Assembly: GCA_023055425.1 (NCBI GenBank)
Contig: JALGPY010000002.1
Coordinates: 122,276,088-122,340,087 of the forward strand
Source of the DNA: Linanthus parryae
Taxonomy: Eukaryota; Streptophyta; Magnoliopsida; Ericales; Polemoniaceae
DNA length: 64,000 bases
Direction of reading: 5' to 3'
The notes under the pieces were generated by a model, which searched no databases, was not told the DNA's origin, and saw only the letters and a list, made by a program, of their open reading frames with translations. Made by a program: the position numbers and the translations under genes. This document shows, in pieces, positions 21,920 through 34,778 of this stretch. Every line of letters starts with the position of its first letter. Position 1 is the stretch's first letter.

Positions 21920-23485
21920 TATTGGAATAGGTGCACTAGAGGCAATCTAGAATTAGTATGAACATTGTTTGGCTAGAATATTCATTTATTATTTATGGAG
22001 ATATTTAATATAATGAAGTCCTTAGATTACAAATTGTTGTTGATCTTAAATATCCTGATAGCACCTTATAGGGGCTATAATTCTTTAGCATTTACCACAT
22101 TATTATATGTATTTGGAGAGTGTTTTGAGGCCAATGTTAGAGATTCTAGGTCGTTTTATCACTTGCTGGTACCATGTGCTATATTGTTAGTCCGGGCATT
22201 TTTCATGCATATTTTATTGTTATTTGTCAAATATAATCGCTTGGTATGTTTGTTCATGTTTTTTGGCAGGGACGGATGCTAATCGATTGATAGGAGGCAT
22301 GGAACGAACTTCGGAAACAAAGAGGAGCTCAAGTGGAGTCAAGAGAAGCCGAATTGGAGGAGCTTGGATGACCAGTCTGCTCTATTTTCATCATATACGG
22401 AGTTATAAAACTCATTTGGGGGTGATGCCAGTTTAATATGAAAGTAGACTCAGAGAGCTTTCCATCGATAGGTCACGGAGCTAAATCGGAGTTCGGACGA
22501 AGAAGATATCGCGTTTTGAAGTCAGGAGCAGATTTCAGGGGGCTTTTGTGCAATTACTGAAGACTTCTGCGGGTTATGATTCAAGAACGACCTAGGGACG
22601 AAAATATTCATCATTTGCGCATCCAGAGAGCAAAGAAGACGGAGGAGAGCAAGGAGACTTCATTGGGAACGATCTCAAGAAAGGAGGAGAGCCTAGATCG
22701 AGCCAATCTTCACGATTTTAGCATTTGATCTACTTTTCTCTTTACTTTCTTGTATGAACTATTCAAGAACCATGTTAAATTGTGTTATGAGTATCTAAAC
22801 TCATACCTAGGCATCTATGGAGAGCCTAGGGTTTATGTTTTGATGATATTTTCCGGATTTGGGATGATCTTTCATGCTAGGATTATGGTTTAATGGAGAT
22901 TGTTTTGGTTTTCATCATGTTGAGTTCTTTCATTGACAAGTTAGGGCTATGTTGTGTGATGTGGATTGTCTATTTCTTCATTCAATCATAAACTAGGCTT
23001 AATGATGATTTTTTTTTTGGGTAAATACTTAATGATGATATTGGTAGCCTAATTATCTTGTTTATTGTGCTTAATTCTTAGTATCGTAGGAGTCATGACC
23101 CGAAATTACTATGTAACTAGTGAGTGTGTGAAAACACTCTACCCTAATTGGGATGAGTAAACAAGATCATTCTTAATTGACTAGACTGAGAGGTTAGTTG
23201 GAAAGGAATGGCTAGATGAGGGTAAATTCAGTAGGAAGTAATGAGTTGTTGGTGAATGGTGGTCTGAGAGGACATTATTCCTTGCAATATTGTTGGCCTA
23301 CTAGAACACATAGGTAGTATACTTGGCCTAAGAGGGACAAATCGTTACCTTAGTGTAGAACGACATGAGACTGATAGGTGATCGTCAACGCCATTACCCA
23401 GCATAGGTTACTAAGAGTCATTGTGTTAGAACATGGAATCCGGAATTGTCAAAACTACCCTAGGTGATCTATAGATTGTCTAGCT

Positions 23486-24527
23486 TTTTTTTTGGGTAAT
23501 ATGTGAATTTTGGATAAAGGGAGAAAAATTACAGGAATACAAGGGGCATACCCCAGGAAAGACAAGTGGTTACATTCAACCACAAGTACAAAGACAGAAA
23601 AAAGAAGAAAAGTCCTATCCAAAGAAAGAAGAGCAGGTTTACTTGGCAAGTCCAAATAAAGCTAATCCAACACTAAATACAGTGAACCAACCTCCTAAAG
23701 AACATAGGAGAAACCAGCCATCAAACAGCAAACAAAGTACAAGAGCCCTAACCACTGCTGATCACAACAACTAAAACAAATAAACAAAAACTGAAAAGGG
23801 TGGTAGGGGTAATTCCCCAGACAACACCCCAATTGGATTACATTTCACACTTTAGTGTACATCAAAACCTTCCTCCCCAACAACACTTCTAATTTGTCTG
23901 ATAACAGCAACCACAGGGAGTGCCTTCTTGGTGTGAAACCTTGAATTTCTCTCCTTCCAGCAGTAATAAACCACAGCAGTCAACACCCTTTTTGCTCTAG
24001 TGTTTCTCCTCCCCTGCTTATTCCATCTTGCTGCAATGTCCACCACCATATGATTCAAAGGAATTCTGGGCACACTGAAATTAAACAGCTGCTCAAAAAA
24101 CCTAAGAACTTCACAAGTAAAAGAGCAGGAGAAGAAGAGATGATCATGTGTTTCAAAAGCACCATTACACAGAAGACAAGGGGCAGAGTTTGTGACTCCC
24201 CATGCAACAAGCCTATCACCAGTAGACAGTTTGTAATGAATAGCAACCCAAAAAATGAAACTGAATCTGGGAATATGATGAGGGAACCAACATAACCTGT
24301 ACCAGCACACTTCTTCACCTTTTGATCTAAGTGATTTCCATGCTGTTGCAGTAGAGAATTCAGAAAGCTTTCCATCCAGCCACATTAGCTCATCTTTCTT
24401 TGATGTATCCACTCTCATATTTCTGGTGAGTTCAACAAGCATCTTGATATCAACATGATACACACTAGGCCAAGAGATTTGATTCCCCTCAATAACTGAA
24501 CTGACTTTAGCCAATTTAGACACTGCT
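23486..24527 (-). mobile_element. LINE-5: 5'-truncated LINE of a second lineage, in the Athila 5' LTR
   Basis: Minus strand; poly-T and gggtaatatgtg at 23486 onward; hairpin near 23540-23563 with a weaker outer stem; a second hairpin-like box GGGG...CCCC at 23806-23818 just after the ORF2 stop. Comparison with the 3' LTR shows no target duplication; about 7 bp of LTR (ctcttct) is missing at the insertion point. Lineage B, like LINE-6 and LINE-7. Confidence 0.85.
23852..24525 (-). CDS. LINE-5 ORF2 C-terminal fragment (zf-RVT-like domain)
   Basis: Open from the 5' truncation (SKLAKVSSVIEG) to the stop, about 223 codons. Contains LMWLDGKLSEFSTATAWKSL, zf-RVT-like CLLCNGAFETHDHLFFSCSF, VVYYCWKERNSRFHTKKA and the end VVGEEGFDVH. 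The same ending, GFDVH or VFDVH, occurs in LINE-6 and LINE-7. This is the region after the RT thumb in plant L1 ORF2; the catalytic part is missing. Confidence 0.9.
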
Positions 24528-24773
24528 GATTTCTATCAAATCATTTTATTCGCGTTATTTTATTACTGTTGCTAGTCACTTGTTTGAGGGTGACAACACT
24601 TCAAACTACAATCATTTTTACCGGTTACTTAGGTAAATTGAATTTAATTGCTAATCTAGAGCGTATAGTAAACACCTTCCCTTGGGTTCGATAACTCGAG
24701 GTCCAAAATACTCCACTTTATTACTTGACCGTATACTTGCGTAGCAACGCGTAGTAATCGCGCGTCAAGTTTT

Positions 24774-24791
24774 TGGCGCCGTTGCCGGGGA
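24774..24791 (+). other. Athila-type primer-binding site (tRNA-Asp)
   Basis: tggcgccgttgccgggga starts six bases after the LTR. This is the site complementary to the 3' end of tRNA-Asp used by Athila-type elements. The identical site occurs reversed at 40577-40594. Confidence 0.9.
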
Positions 24792-26214
24792 AGGCATTGT
24801 TTACTATTCTAGTTTAGCAATTAGTTTAATTTACTCTTTTTCTTTTTGATCATTATTTCTGTGATTGTTGACGCTTTTTTGAAGTAGGAATTAACTGGGT
24901 CGGGTCGTCGACCTTAAATTACAAGCGCTGATTGGGAGGCAACCCAATGTAGTTAGTCGTTATTTGATTTTTGTTTTTTTTTTTCTTTAGATAGTCATAC
25001 TTGATTTTTGAGGGGTGAGAGAGAGAGATTTAATATTTTCAATAAGTGTGCAGGACACAGGTACCGAAGACCCTCCGGATTCCCATTCTTGATGTATGTG
25101 CACCATTTTGCACGTAAAACGAGGAAAAACGAGCTTCACTGGAGCAAAGAACTTAATAAAGAAGCTACTCGAGGTCGTGGAGTAAGAAATGAGTCATGAG
25201 GATCACGGTAGCAATTTGGAGTATCGGGGTTGCACGCATCGGAATCCGGAGTGGAGAAAGTTAAAGAGATTGAGGAGGTGAGATTCTTGAACAAGGAGAA
25301 ATTTTTTGGTAAGAAACGGAAAAATCCCCGGATTTGGGAATTTTTTGGTCAAAAATGGATTCCTCGTCGAGTGTGGAGTCCAACGGTTCAAGAATCGCGC
25401 GAATCGAATACCGGATGAAGAAGATAGAGCAAAAACAAAGTGGGCGAAAAGCAGTGATTTCGGCACCCATTTCGGGCCGAAATGGGGGCCGAAATCAATA
25501 CATATCGGCCAGAAATAAAACAACCTCACTGGTTTGAAAAGCTACAGTGATTTCGGGCCCCATTTCGGGCCGAAATGGGGGCTGAAATCGGGTAGCATGG
25601 TCCGATTTTGGGGGTGTTTTTTGGTATTTTCTTGATTGTTTAATGCCAAATCCGGCCATAAAGGGTAAAAACACCTCAAACTTGGATCAAACCCCACTTT
25701 TCTTCATCTTCTTCCTCCCAAACCTTCAAGAACACCCATACATTCATACACCCAAATTTTCAAAACTCAACCAAATTCAAATTTTTTTATTGGCTTTTGC
25801 TCCTTTCAAACCCAACAACAACATTAACTCTTGAGTTTTTGAAAGATAGGGCTTTGTTTGAGTGTGGGGGAAATCAAAGAGGAAGAGCTCCAAGAACAAA
25901 AAAATTCCGATTCATCAACTTGGAGGGGGATTCGGCCTTAGCTGAAGAAGAGACTTTCGACGGGGACACCGAGGAGCACAAGAAGGTAGCTTCACTTCAC
26001 CGTGCTCAAGTTTTCGAAAAATTGGTCGACCACTCGGTTCTTTCTTGACCAATTTTTGCGAAACCCTAATTATTTCTCTCGCTTTAATTCCTTGCTTACG
26101 CACTCGTAGAGCTTAATTTGAATTGAAATTTTTACTTGCTCATATTTGGATTGGGTTACTTGGTTAGTTCACTCTAGACCTCACGTGCACTCGTCTTTTA
26201 TTCTCTCTATCATT
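24792..26214 (+). other. Athila-type leader with two 41-nt palindromic repeats
   Basis: No recognisable coding. Two near-identical palindromes at 25456-25496 and 25549-25589, centred on cccatttcgg/ccgaaatggg arms flanked by gatttcgg/ccgaaatc arms. A gagtgtgggggaa polypurine-like string lies near 25860. Short frames (for example 25797-26048) look accidental. Confidence 0.65.
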
Positions 26215-27643
26215 ATGTCTACATCGAATAGTGCTAAGAGGAGACGAGGTATAGTTGTTGATGATCACCCCATCTTCAATTCTGAGGAAGATGTAGTTTT
26301 GAGTGAGGAGAATGTGGACAAGGGAGACGGCTCTGGTAACCGTCGTCAGGTGCCTCCGTCTCCAATTCGTTATGAGTTGAACTTAGTTATGCCTGCACTT
26401 CCAAAGATTGGGACGAGAGGTAGGGCTGCAAAGGATGTTGACCTGGACGCTATCTGCAGTACCAAATTCTGCAGTTTCAGGTTTGTTAGTGCGAATGCCC
26501 TTAAGGAATATTGCACTGACTCATTCTTGAAGAGGGTAGGGACTCCTGAAAAACCTTCCCGCAAAGCAACAAAATGCCAAAACAACTTGAGGATCTCTTC
26601 AAGAATGAGAGGCTAGATAGGTGGTTTAAAATTTGTAATAAGTCTAGCTCCGCTCTTGCTAGGGAGATTCTGGTATATGCTCATTTCTATAGCGAGGGAG
26701 AGGGTGAGGATCGGAGGAATGTGTATTGCCGGGGCACCTATATAGTCATCACGCCCGAGATTATAGCGGCCGCCCTGAAATTCAAACCCCTAAAGAATGA
26801 GATTTGCGTCTACCATGAGACCATTAGAAGGGTGGATGCTGTTGAAGTAGTTAGTGCCTTTTGTTTTGAGGGGGTGCCTGGAGCGGGGTGGAATGAGAAA
26901 CCCACTTTACCTGAGTGGAACGTTTCTAGGAAACTTGTGCTTCCACGTGCGAGGTGGTTGTGTGAGTTTCTTGAGAACTGGGTTTATGGAGTTTCTCCTA
27001 ATCCCACTTACTCCTTCCAGCTTTGCACCATGGCTTACTGTTTGTGGATGGGAAGCGTATCAATGTCCATTACTTCATTTATCGATTTCTCATGGAGAGG
27101 ACTGACCGCTATAACCTTAGATCTCCCCGGCACACTTGTTTGCTCATAAAGCTAGCACAAGATGCTAAGGCTAATTTGAGTGGTCTAGAGTATGACGATA
27201 TCTCTAGAGACAAGAAGAGGAAGGATGCAACACGTACTTTGGAGAGAATACCCAACCCCCTCAAGAACCAAATACCTGTTGATCCCACACACCCTAGCGG
27301 AGACCATGCGAGTAGCTCGAGCTCCAACATGGAGCGACATCTTGAGACGCTCATGCATATGATGGAGTCTCAGAGACTCCAAGCTGATGAGGATAGAGCT
27401 AGGGAGAGGAGACATTTTGAGCACATCTGTAGTAGCCAGCGCCATTTGGGTCGAGGGATGGAGTCACTTAGCTATGACTATGCCCAGCAGGGTGGATGGA
27501 TTCGGGACTTGGCTGTGGCGGCCAATGTCCAGTTGCAACACCCACATCCCTACGATGGCTTGTTCCATTACCAGTCCGATGTGTACCCAGAGTCGAGTCC
27601 CGACGTTCAAGATGAGGACGAAGGGAGGACTCACTCCGACTAG
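26215..27643 (+). pseudogene. Athila ORF1-like / putative plant transposon protein, two frameshifts
   Basis: Start at 26215 (MSTSNSAKRRRGIVVDDHP), chosen because it opens the conserved charged N-terminus; the open frame extends slightly upstream. Frame 1 runs to about 26560 (VSANALKEYCTDSFLKRVGT), frame 2 from 26574 (MPKQLEDLFKNERLDRWFKI, YAHFYSEGEGEDRRNVYCRG, IITPEIIA-like VITPEIIAAALKFK), frame 3 from about 27030 (GKRINVHYFIYRFLMERTDR) to the stop at 27643. Total about 475 residues, ending in an acidic tail after a likely coiled coil rich in M, E, R and Q. It resembles the large plant family annotated as ATHILA ORF-1 or putative plant transposon protein, whose function is unknown. It sits next to the primer-binding site where gag would be expected. 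Confidence 0.7.
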
Positions 27644-29601
27644 ACCCATCGGCCCTACGCTTGAGCAGCCGAGTCCTCTTGATTTCACTCTATTTTTCAT
27701 TGAGGACAACGAAGCGCTTAAGTGTGGGGGAGTTTTTAGCTATCCGCTAGTTAGCCATTGCATAGCCTTGTTACATGTACTTTAGTGAGTCTGTTATGCA
27801 TATATAGTTGGTCCATAGGATTGCATGTGCACGTTTAAATATTTGCATTGTATATATATTGTTGCACTTTTATTTATTGAGTCCACCTACCCTTTTTCAT
27901 GTTGGTTAATCAAGTTGGTCAGTTACATATAGTGTCTAAAAATAAAAAATAAAAATAAAAAATCAAGAAAAACCCTAAAAATTGAAATTTTTGAGAAAGG
28001 GCAATTGAAGAGAGTAAGCGTGGAGAGGGCTCAATGATAGTATTGCCTAGGTGGTATGAAAATCTGAGGTAAGGTAGACACGCGAGAATCTGGAGTAGGA
28101 AGACTTATAGGGCCAATGCAGTTGAGAGTTGTGAGTAGCTGTCTCTCAAACTAGTTATCCTACTAGTGCTACACCATCGTCACTTAGGTAGTCGTCAACC
28201 CTCCTTGTAGTGGCAACGGAACAGCTGTGCGAGTGATTTTTATGGGGACCTCACGTCCCGTATCCATCGCATAGGTCCACTAGTTATCCCAATTTGATCC
28301 ATCTACCCCTTTTATTCACAACCTCTAGCCTAGGAAACCGTTCCTTGTGACTCCTATTACTAGTTAGAATGGTCCCTTCCTATGTGTCATGATAGAGGGA
28401 GTTGAGTTAGGGAGGTTCGATGAGGGTGAGCTGATTTGATGCATCTTGAGTGGACATTCTTACATGTCATTTTTTGAGGGGATGTGAGGGTGAGTTAGAG
28501 ACGGCAGCACACTTCGGTGTGGCAGTGAGTCGTGTCCATACATCACGATCACAGGTGGAGTGACGTAGTGCGTGATACTTTTCCGCACGATATGGGGTGG
28601 GGGTTGGTTGATCTTTTAGGAGGACGTGCTTGCACTTCATTCATATTTTCTACATCTTAGGTGATGAGGAGGATTGGTTGGAATTAGCACGTTTACACAT
28701 TGACTACCGTGTTCGAGATATGCTTTACATCGAGTGTGGGGGTATCGACATATATTGACTATATCATTTGATTTGAAACATTCCACCCCCACGTTATCTA
28801 TATTGATTTGATCTCCTTGGATATTTTATCATCATTGGTGGCACCATGTGCTTATTGAGTATGAAATTGAAATTGAAAAAAAAAGAAAAAAAAAACATAA
28901 AGTTGAAAGTGAAATGGAATAGGGAGCCAGAAATTAAACTTCATGAAGACCAAGGAGATTAGCTATTGTTCGAGATCACTTCTTCACATTTGTGGTCGCG
29001 AGAACGGCGTTACAACAGGATTGAGGGAATGAGGGCCGGAGTAGTAGTTCGGTGGGGTTCCTTGGATTTTGGTGAGGGAGTGTGAGAATCGGGTTTTGTG
29101 AGTTGTATCATGACGTCTAGGACTGCGCTTCTAAATATCCTATCCTACCCGTCCTAAAGCCGTCAACAATTTTAACCCGTGGATAAATAGCTCGGATGGT
29201 AAGTGCTAGGGATACGTTTGATGAGTGTGCGGAAGCAACTTATTTTGTGTTCGTGCCCGTTCTGTCTAACGAAACTGGCCGCAAGTTCTACCGATCACCA
29301 AAGTTATATAATCTTCTAGGGGATGTGAGGGCCTTATGACATGCCGATTTGTTCTTCGAGATTGCCCAATCTCTACTAAAAAGAAAAAAAATATGTTCTT
29401 TAATTCCTTGCATTGTACATACTTGAGTTGCATTGTGCATATCATGTAGTTGCATAGTCGTGTCATTGTGTATTGAGTCGTGAGTCGTGTTGGCTAGCGG
29501 AAATTTAAGTATGAAAAGTGGTGGGGTATGCATTTGGTTTGGTATGTATGCAATGTCTCAAGTGTGGAGGTTTGTGCTTCATTGTGCTCGGGACGAGCAA
29601 G
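27644..29601 (+). other. Athila-type noncoding 3' region
   Basis: No coding signal. Contains several polypurine-like agtgtggggg strings (27719-27733, 28731-28742) besides the true one before the LTR, plus an A-rich stretch near 28875-28900. Confidence 0.6.
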
Positions 29602-29602
29602 A

Positions 29603-29621
29603 GAGTAAGTGTGGGGGAGTT
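29603..29621 (+). other. Athila-type polypurine tract
   Basis: gagtaagtgtgggggagt directly precedes the TGATAGCACC start of the 3' LTR, as in Athila elements. Confidence 0.8.
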
Positions 29622-31133
29622 TGATAGCACCTTTTAGGGACTATAATTCTTTAGCATTTACCACATGATATGTATTTGGAGAGTGTTTTGAGGCCAATGT
29701 TAGAGATTCTAGGTCGTTATATCACTTGTCGCTACCATGTGCTATATTGTTAGTCCGGGCGTTTTTCATGCATATTTTATTGTTATTTGTCAAATATAAT
29801 TGCTTGGTATATTTGTTCATGTTTTTTTGGCAGGGACGGATGCTAATCTATGGATAGGAGGCATGGAACGAACTTCGGAAACAAAGAGGAGCTCAAGTGG
29901 AGTCAAGAGAAGCCGAATTGGATGAGCTTGGATGATCAGTCTGCACTATTTTGATCATAGTCGTAGTTCTACAAATCATTTTGGGGTGATACCAGTTCCA
30001 TATGAAATTAGACTCAGAGAGCTTTCCATCTATAGGTCACGGAGCTAAATCGGAGTTCAGGCGAAGAAGATATCGCGTTTTGAAGTCAGGAGAAGATTTC
30101 AGGGGGCTTTTGTGCAATTACTGAGACTTCTGCGGGTTATGATTCAAGAACGACCTAGGGACGAAAATATTCATCATTCACGCATCCACAGAGCCAAGAA
30201 GAAGGAGGAGAGCAAGGAGACTTCATTGGGAACGATCTCAAGCAAGGAGGAGAGTCCGGATCGCGTCAATCTTCACGATTTTAGCGTATGATCTACTTTT
30301 CTCGTTACTTTCTTGTATGAAATATTCAAGAACCATATTAACTTGTGTTATGAGTAGCTAAACTCATACCTATGCATCTATGGAGAGCCTAGGGTTTATG
30401 TTTTGATAATATTTTCCGGATTTTGAATGATCTTTCATGCTAGGATTATGTTTAATGGAGATTGTTTTGGTTTTCATCATGTTGAGTTCTTTGATTGACA
30501 AGTTAGGGCTAAGATGTGTGATGTGGATTGTTTATTTCTTCATTCAATAATAAACTAGGCTTAATGATGATATTGGTAGCCTAATTATCTTGTTTATTGT
30601 GCTTAATTCTTAGTAACGTAGGAGTCATGACCCGAAATTACTATGTAACTAGTGAGTGTGTGAAAACAACTCTACCCTAGTTGGGATGAGTAAACAAGAT
30701 CATTCTTAATTGACGAGTCTGAGAGGTTAGTTGGATAGGAATGGCTAGATGAGGGTAAATTCAGTAGGAAGTAATGAGTTGTTGGGTAATGGTGGTCTGA
30801 GAGGACATTATTCCTTGCAATGTTGTTGGCCTACTAGAACACATAGGTAGTATACTTGGCCTGAGAGGGACAAATCGTTACCTTAGTGTAGAACGACATG
30901 AGACCGATAGGTGATTGTCAACGCCATTACCCGAATAGGTTCCTAAGAGTCATTGTGTTAGAACATGGAATCCGGAATTGTCAAAACTACCCTAGGTGAT
31001 CTATAGATTGCCTAGCTTTCTCTTCTCTTTTTTTTGGGTAAATGTCAATGTAAATAAAAGGACAGAAAATGTTACAGGTTTACAAGGGGCATTCCCCAGG
31101 TAAAACTACATACCAATCCTAGCAGGATGGCAA

Positions 31134-34100
31134 CTACTCAATACTCCATTTCCTAACAAGGTCAGAAATGCTATGGTGTTGTAACACATTCTTCCCTAAC
31201 AACCTAGCTCTAATACAGCTAGCTATCTGTCTAACAACAACATGAACAAGGTTAGGCTTGTTCTGAAAAATTCTCCTATTTCTTTCTGTCCAAATGTAGT
31301 AGATACAAGTAGAGAAGCACAGCTTCCAAGTACTAGATCTAACACTGGTCATATTCCAAGAAGTGCAGAGATGTAGAATCCAGTCTTGCCAATTGCTCAA
31401 AGGCTGAAGTCCAAAGTAAGACCACACCTGTTTGGAAAAATCACAAAGGCAGAAGATGTGAGAGTGTGTCTCAGGCCTTCTGTCACAGAGGTGGCAGTTA
31501 GTAGCTGTTTGCAGGCCCCATTGAGCCATTCTATCACATGTGTTAAGTCTCTCATGAACTGCAACCCACAAAATGAAAGACACTCTAGGAATTTTGAGGT
31601 TAAACCAGCAAAGGTGATACCAATTAGTCTGAGCTTTCTTCTCTCTAATGAGCTGCCAAGCAGAAGCTATAGTGAAGGAACCTGAGGGGTCAACACTCCA
31701 AGTGACAGAATCAGGGAGATTGGATGGATTAGGGAGGTGATCAGTGAGGTGGATGATCTCACTCATATAATGCCCTTGAGGACAGGGCCATAACCATGCA
31801 TTGTTGGAGATAATGCTGCTGACTTTGGCATCTTTAGGAAGAGCAGCCTCATATAAGATTCTGACATTCATGTTGGGAAGAATAGGGCCCCCAGGAAGCC
31901 AGTTGTCATACCACATGAAAGTGCTATTCCCATTTCCCACCCTGAACTGAAAATAGGGTCTAAAAGTCTCCCTGAGACCAATAATCTTCCTCCAAATCCA
32001 AGAGGCATTAGTAGGGCACTCAATCCTCCAGAAAGATCAGCCTCTGATAAGGTAAGTATGCACACACTTCACCCAGTAGGAGCTTTGAGTCTTAGTGAAA
32101 ATAGACCAGATGTGCTTGCTGATAGCTGCTTCATTCCACTGCTGAGTTCTTTTAATACCAAGACCTCCCTCATTATAAGGGAGGCAAACACTATCCCAAG
32201 CAATCTTAGCACCAGTGTGTTTAAGATCTAGACCAGACCACAGAAATGTCCTCATTAAAGCTTCCATCTCTTTGTGAACCTTCACTGGAAGTATGAAGAT
32301 AAAAGCCCAATAAACCTGGAGGGAGAAAAGCATTGTTTTGATAAGTTGCAACCTTCCAGCATAGGAAAGATACTTCACAGTCCAGCTTTTGATCCTCCCA
32401 AGCAATCTGTCCAAAAGCCCTTTACAGTCAGCATAAGACAGTTTAGTGGTAATGAGTGGAACTCCAAGGTACCTAACAGGGAGGGACCCCAGGGAGTAGC
32501 CAAGAACAGTAATGATCTGATTTTGGATTGTGGCTGAGACACCTGACAGATAGATGGTGCTTTTGTGAACATTTGGTTGGAGACCTGAGAGTTCTTTGAA
32601 AGTATTAATACCATCTCTAACAAGGGTTACAGAAGGGATGTCACCTTTACAAAATACCATCAAATCATCAGCAAAGCAGAGGTTGACAATGGTTTCTTTC
32701 TTGCACCTCCAGTGGTAGCCAAAACCAGGTTTATCAGCTTGAGTGTGAAGAATCCCAGATAAGATCTCCATAACAAGGACAAATAGGTAAGGGGACATTG
32801 GGTCCCCTTGCCTAAGCCCTCTAGTGCCTTTGAAGAACCCCACAAGCTTTCCATTAAAGCTGATAGAAAAAGCTGCATTGCACACACATTCCTGAATCCA
32901 TCTAATCATAATAGCAGGAAATCCATAACAAGCTAAAGCAGTCAAAAGAAAATTCCAATTGACATGATCATAAGCTTTCATTAGATCAATCTTCATGGCA
33001 CATCTGGGAGTATCACTTTGCTTGTGGTAGTTTCTCAAAAGCTCTTGGGAGAGGATTATGTTATCAGAAATACTCCTCCCCTTAATAAAAGCAGATTGGG
33101 AAGCATGAACAAGATAAGGAAGCACCTCCTTAATCCTGTTAGAAATGATCTTGGAGATTACCTTATAGATAGTGTTACAGCAAGCAATAGGTCTAAAGTC
33201 AGCAACCTTAGAGGGGTTAGAGACTTTTGGAACTAAAGCAATAGCAGTGGAATTGAAGGACTTAAGCATCTGACCTGAAGAAAAGAATTCCATCACTGCA
33301 TCAATACAATCCTGCCTCACAATGTCCCAAGCATGTTTGAAGAAGCTGGAAGGGTAGCCATCAGGGCCAGGGGCCTTGTTTGGGGGCAGAGATTTAAAAG
33401 CAATCTCTATTTCATCCACAGAAACTGGCTTGCTCAAAAACTCAGACTGACTTGCAGTGATCCTTTCTCTAACAAAAGGCATAACCTGTTCCATGTTGAC
33501 AGTGTGCTGATGAGTGCTTGGGCCCAGCAGGTTCTTGAAATAAGAGATAAACTCCTCTTTGATGGACTTCTGGTCAGTGATGGGAGTGCCTTGTTCATTA
33601 GTAATGGCCACTATTCTATTGGCAGCTCCTCTACTTTTGACAACCCTATAGAAGTACCCTGTGTTTTGTTCACCAAGACTAAGCCATTTCTCCCTAGCCT
33701 TCTGTCTATAGAAGCTTTCTTCTGCTTGGGCTAGCTTATAGTATTCAGTGGCAGCACATTTCTCCTCTTGTCTAAGGACTGTGTTGAGGGGATCAGTGCC
33801 AAGAAGAGTTTGAATGTCCTCAAGTTGAGCTCTGCTATTGCTAGTTCTTAGCTGGATATTACTAAAGTGCTGCTTATTGAGGTGTTTCAGAGGCTGCTTG
33901 AGCAATTTCAACTTTCTGAAGAGACAAAATTGCTTAGTTCCTTCAATGGTGGAGTTCCAGGAATTGGCAACAGTGTCTTTGAAGTCAGGGTGGCCTGTCC
34001 ACATGTCAAAGAACCTAAAAGGTTTATTGACTTTCTGCAGCTCCTTCCCAGTGTGAATGATGATTGGGTGGTGGTCTGAAGTGAGGTTGGGAGTAATGTT

Positions 34101-34741
34101 TGCAAAAGAGTTTGGGAAGGTGGTGTACCAATTAAGATTGGCAAGAGCTCTGTCAAGTCTGGCTGAGATGGGATTCTGGGTTTGCCTATTAGACCAAGTG
34201 AAGTAGGATCCAGTGGTTCTTAGCTCCTGAAGCTCACACTCAAATAAGCAGTCATTGAAGTCCTCACAGTAGTCTCTGTTTCCCCCAATCCTCTCTGAAT
34301 GAATCCTGGTGGCATTAAAATCACCCTGGACAATCCACTCACTAGCAGACAATGTGATAGAAATAGATAAAAATCATTCCACAGCTCCTTTCTGTCATTA
34401 CCATCATTAGAACCATAACAATAAGTGACAAAAAATTCCAGATCTGTACCAACAACAAAGACTTTACAGTGCAGCAGTTGCTTGGTTTCCTGGATCACAA
34501 TGACATTAAGAATGAGGGGGTTCCACATAACCAAGATTCTAGCTATAGGAAAGCGAGAAATATTGCTACATTGGTGCCAAAGACCAGAAATGTTTTTAGT
34601 AATAGACATCAAATTAGCAGCTTTCACCTTAGTCTCCAAAAGACCAATCATGCAAAGCTCATACTGCTTTATTAGATTTCTAACATCAAGATGTCTAATG
34701 GGGTCATTAAGACCCCTTGTATTCCATGTAGCAAAATTCAT
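31134..34741 (-). pseudogene. LINE-3 ORF2: endonuclease - reverse transcriptase, one frameshift and one stop
   Basis: Start at 34741 (MNFATWNTRGLNDPIRHLDV), 37 bp after the ORF1 stop; an upstream in-frame ATG at 34777 is the less likely start because paralogues align from MNFATWN. Endonuclease: LLETKVKAANL, GDFNATRIHSERIGG, ARLDRALANLNWY, SDH motif intact (LTSDHHPIIIHT). A frameshift falls near 34352-34362 just before GDFNATR. RT: NKAPGPDGYPSSFFKHAWD, ADFRPIACCNTIYKVISKII, QSAFIKGRSISDNIILSQEL, GLRQGDPMSPYLFVLVM, catalytic CFADDLMVF, RYLGVPLITTKLSYADCK. Arg to stop (AGA to TGA) at 32037-32039 in RGRSFWRI. Then zf-RVT-like CHLCDRRPETHSHIFCLCDF to SDLVRKWSIE. Otherwise intact, about 1200 residues. 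Confidence 0.94.
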
Positions 34742-34778
34742 GGAAACAACAAAAGGACAAAAGAGGGAGGCAGGCAAA

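Larger units (their letters stand above)
22056..24767 (+). repeat. Athila-type 5' LTR (about 1.67 kb without LINE-5)
   Basis: TGATAGCACCTTAT... to ...GTAATCGCGCGTCA. Pairs with 29622-37064. It is closely similar to the 3' LTR outside the inserted LINEs, with scattered substitutions and small indels. LTR sequence is 22056-23485 and 24528-24767. Confidence 0.9.
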
